From Flavobacteriaceae bacterium (lineage in GTDB: Bacteria; Bacteroidota; Bacteroidia; Flavobacteriales; Flavobacteriaceae), in contig JAAZUX010000063.1 in the NCBI GenBank assembly GCA_018623955.1, positions 1-5,569 on the forward strand: a stretch of DNA of 5,569 nucleotides, read 5' to 3'. The notes below the pieces were generated by a model. The model made no database searches. It was not told the origin of the DNA and saw only the letters and a program-made list of their open reading frames with translations. The translations under genes were made by a program, and so were the position numbers. Positions 5,137 through 5,569 of the stretch are shown piece by piece. Within the stretch, counting starts at the first letter, position 1. Each line of letters opens with the position of its first letter.

Positions 5137-5569
5137 TTAAACATTAGCTGATTTGACTGTTTTGATTATTCTACTAGCGATCTTGTATGGATCTCCATTA
5201 GATGCAGGTCTTCTGTCTTCCAGCCATCCTTTCCATCCTTTTTCGACAGTCATAATCGGTATTCTGATAGAAGCACCACGGTCTGATACTCCAAAACTAA
5301 ATTCATCGATGGATTGCGTTTCGTGATCTCCAGTAAGACGTTGGTCATTGTAAGCACCGTAAACGTCGATATGTTCTTTAACGACAGGTCGGAAAGCCTC
5401 ACATATTTTTTCGTAAATTTCTTTGGAACCACAAGTTCTCAATGTTTCATTGGAGAAGTTGGCGTGCATCCCTGAACCGTTCCAGTCAGTAGCTCCAAGG
5501 GGTTTGGGGTGCCAGTTGATGGCCAATCCGTATTTTTCACCCAATCGTTCCAACAGGTATCTGGAAATC
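5137..5569 (-). CDS. glnII: Glutamine synthetase, class II (eukaryotic type), C-terminal part
   Basis: The frame enters from the right edge and ends at TAA 5139-5137, giving the last 143 residues; the start lies outside the window. The visible part begins ISRYLLERLGEKYGL and continues with HPKPLGATDWNGSGMHANFS, DQRLTGDHETQSIDEFSFGV, DRGASIRIP and EDRRPASNGDPY. This order and wording match eukaryotic and class II bacterial enzymes (compare KPIPGDWNGAGCHTN and EDRRPSANCDPY) rather than class I GlnA. The Asn-Gly-x-Gly-x-His, Arg-Gly-x-Ser-x-Arg and Glu-Asp-Arg-Arg segments form the ATP and glutamate site. The enzyme makes glutamine from glutamate, ammonia and ATP in the cytoplasm. Class II enzymes lack the adenylylation control typical of class I. 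The gene converges on the antiporter gene and shares its terminator. It may be labelled glnA elsewhere. An in-frame TTG at 5553-5551 is internal, not the start. Confidence 0.95.
   Translation of the reverse strand, partial: ISRYLLERLGEKYGLAINWHPKPLGATDWNGSGMHANFSNETLRTCGSKEIYEKICEAFRPVVKEHIDVYGAYNDQRLTGDHETQSIDEFSFGVSDRGASIRIPIMTVEKGWKGWLEDRRPASNGDPYKIASRIIKTVKSANV

Noticed and set aside
5250..5432. 60-codon open frame on the minus strand inside glutamine synthetase
   Set aside because: It is the same strand read in another frame within a clearly conserved enzyme segment, so it is a shadow.
1..5569. CRISPR array, transposon ends, or a defence or secondary-metabolite cluster
   Set aside because: I see no regularly spaced repeats, transposase frames, or genes of such systems; the complete genes belong to well-known families.

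Overview
The window looks like a chromosomal segment from a member of the Bacteroidota, most likely a Cytophagales/Cyclobacteriaceae-like polysaccharide degrader (inference). The grounds are promoter elements of the Bacteroidota type (TTTG / TAnnTTTG), starts without a Shine-Dalgarno sequence, two lipoproteins with type II signal peptides, a GH95 glycosidase, and a eukaryotic-type (class II) glutamine synthetase. GC content, estimated by hand from sampled lines, is about 30% in the left gene and in the mid-40s in the GH95 gene.

Layout, left to right. (1) 1-931, minus strand: the N-terminal 310 residues of a secreted lipoprotein of the pectate-lyase-like right-handed beta-helix type, cut by the left edge, with a good promoter at 971-1002. 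(2) 932-1382: an intergenic stretch without a convincing gene, holding G-runs, two hairpins, a pair of 11-bp-spaced direct repeats, and the terminator of the next gene. (3) 1383-1456, minus strand: tRNA-Arg(ACG) with a rare A19-U56 swap at an almost invariant tertiary pair. (4) 1679-4036, plus strand: a complete GH95 lipoprotein, predicted alpha-L-fucosidase, with all the catalytic residues I can place. (5) 4129-5064, plus strand: a complete CaCA-family (YrbG-like) sodium/calcium antiporter with its own -7 element inside an inverted repeat. (6) 5069-5095: a strong bidirectional terminator. (7) 5137-5569, minus strand: the C-terminal 143 residues of a class II glutamine synthetase, cut by the right edge.

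The genes do not form one operon. Orientations alternate, and the only co-directional neighbours (GH95 and the antiporter) are separated by 92 bases that hold a separate promoter. The two lipoproteins both suggest extracellular or periplasmic glycan breakdown, but no SusC/SusD pair or regulator is visible, so a polysaccharide utilization locus cannot be claimed. The AT-rich left gene lies on the 3' side of a tRNA, the usual arrangement for a region acquired by integration at that tRNA. That is a hypothesis, because no integrase or duplicated tRNA end is visible.

I found no new multi-gene system. The most interesting observations are the coordinated tertiary-pair changes in the tRNA, the structured 43-base hairpin at 1176-1218, and the possible island boundary at the tRNA.
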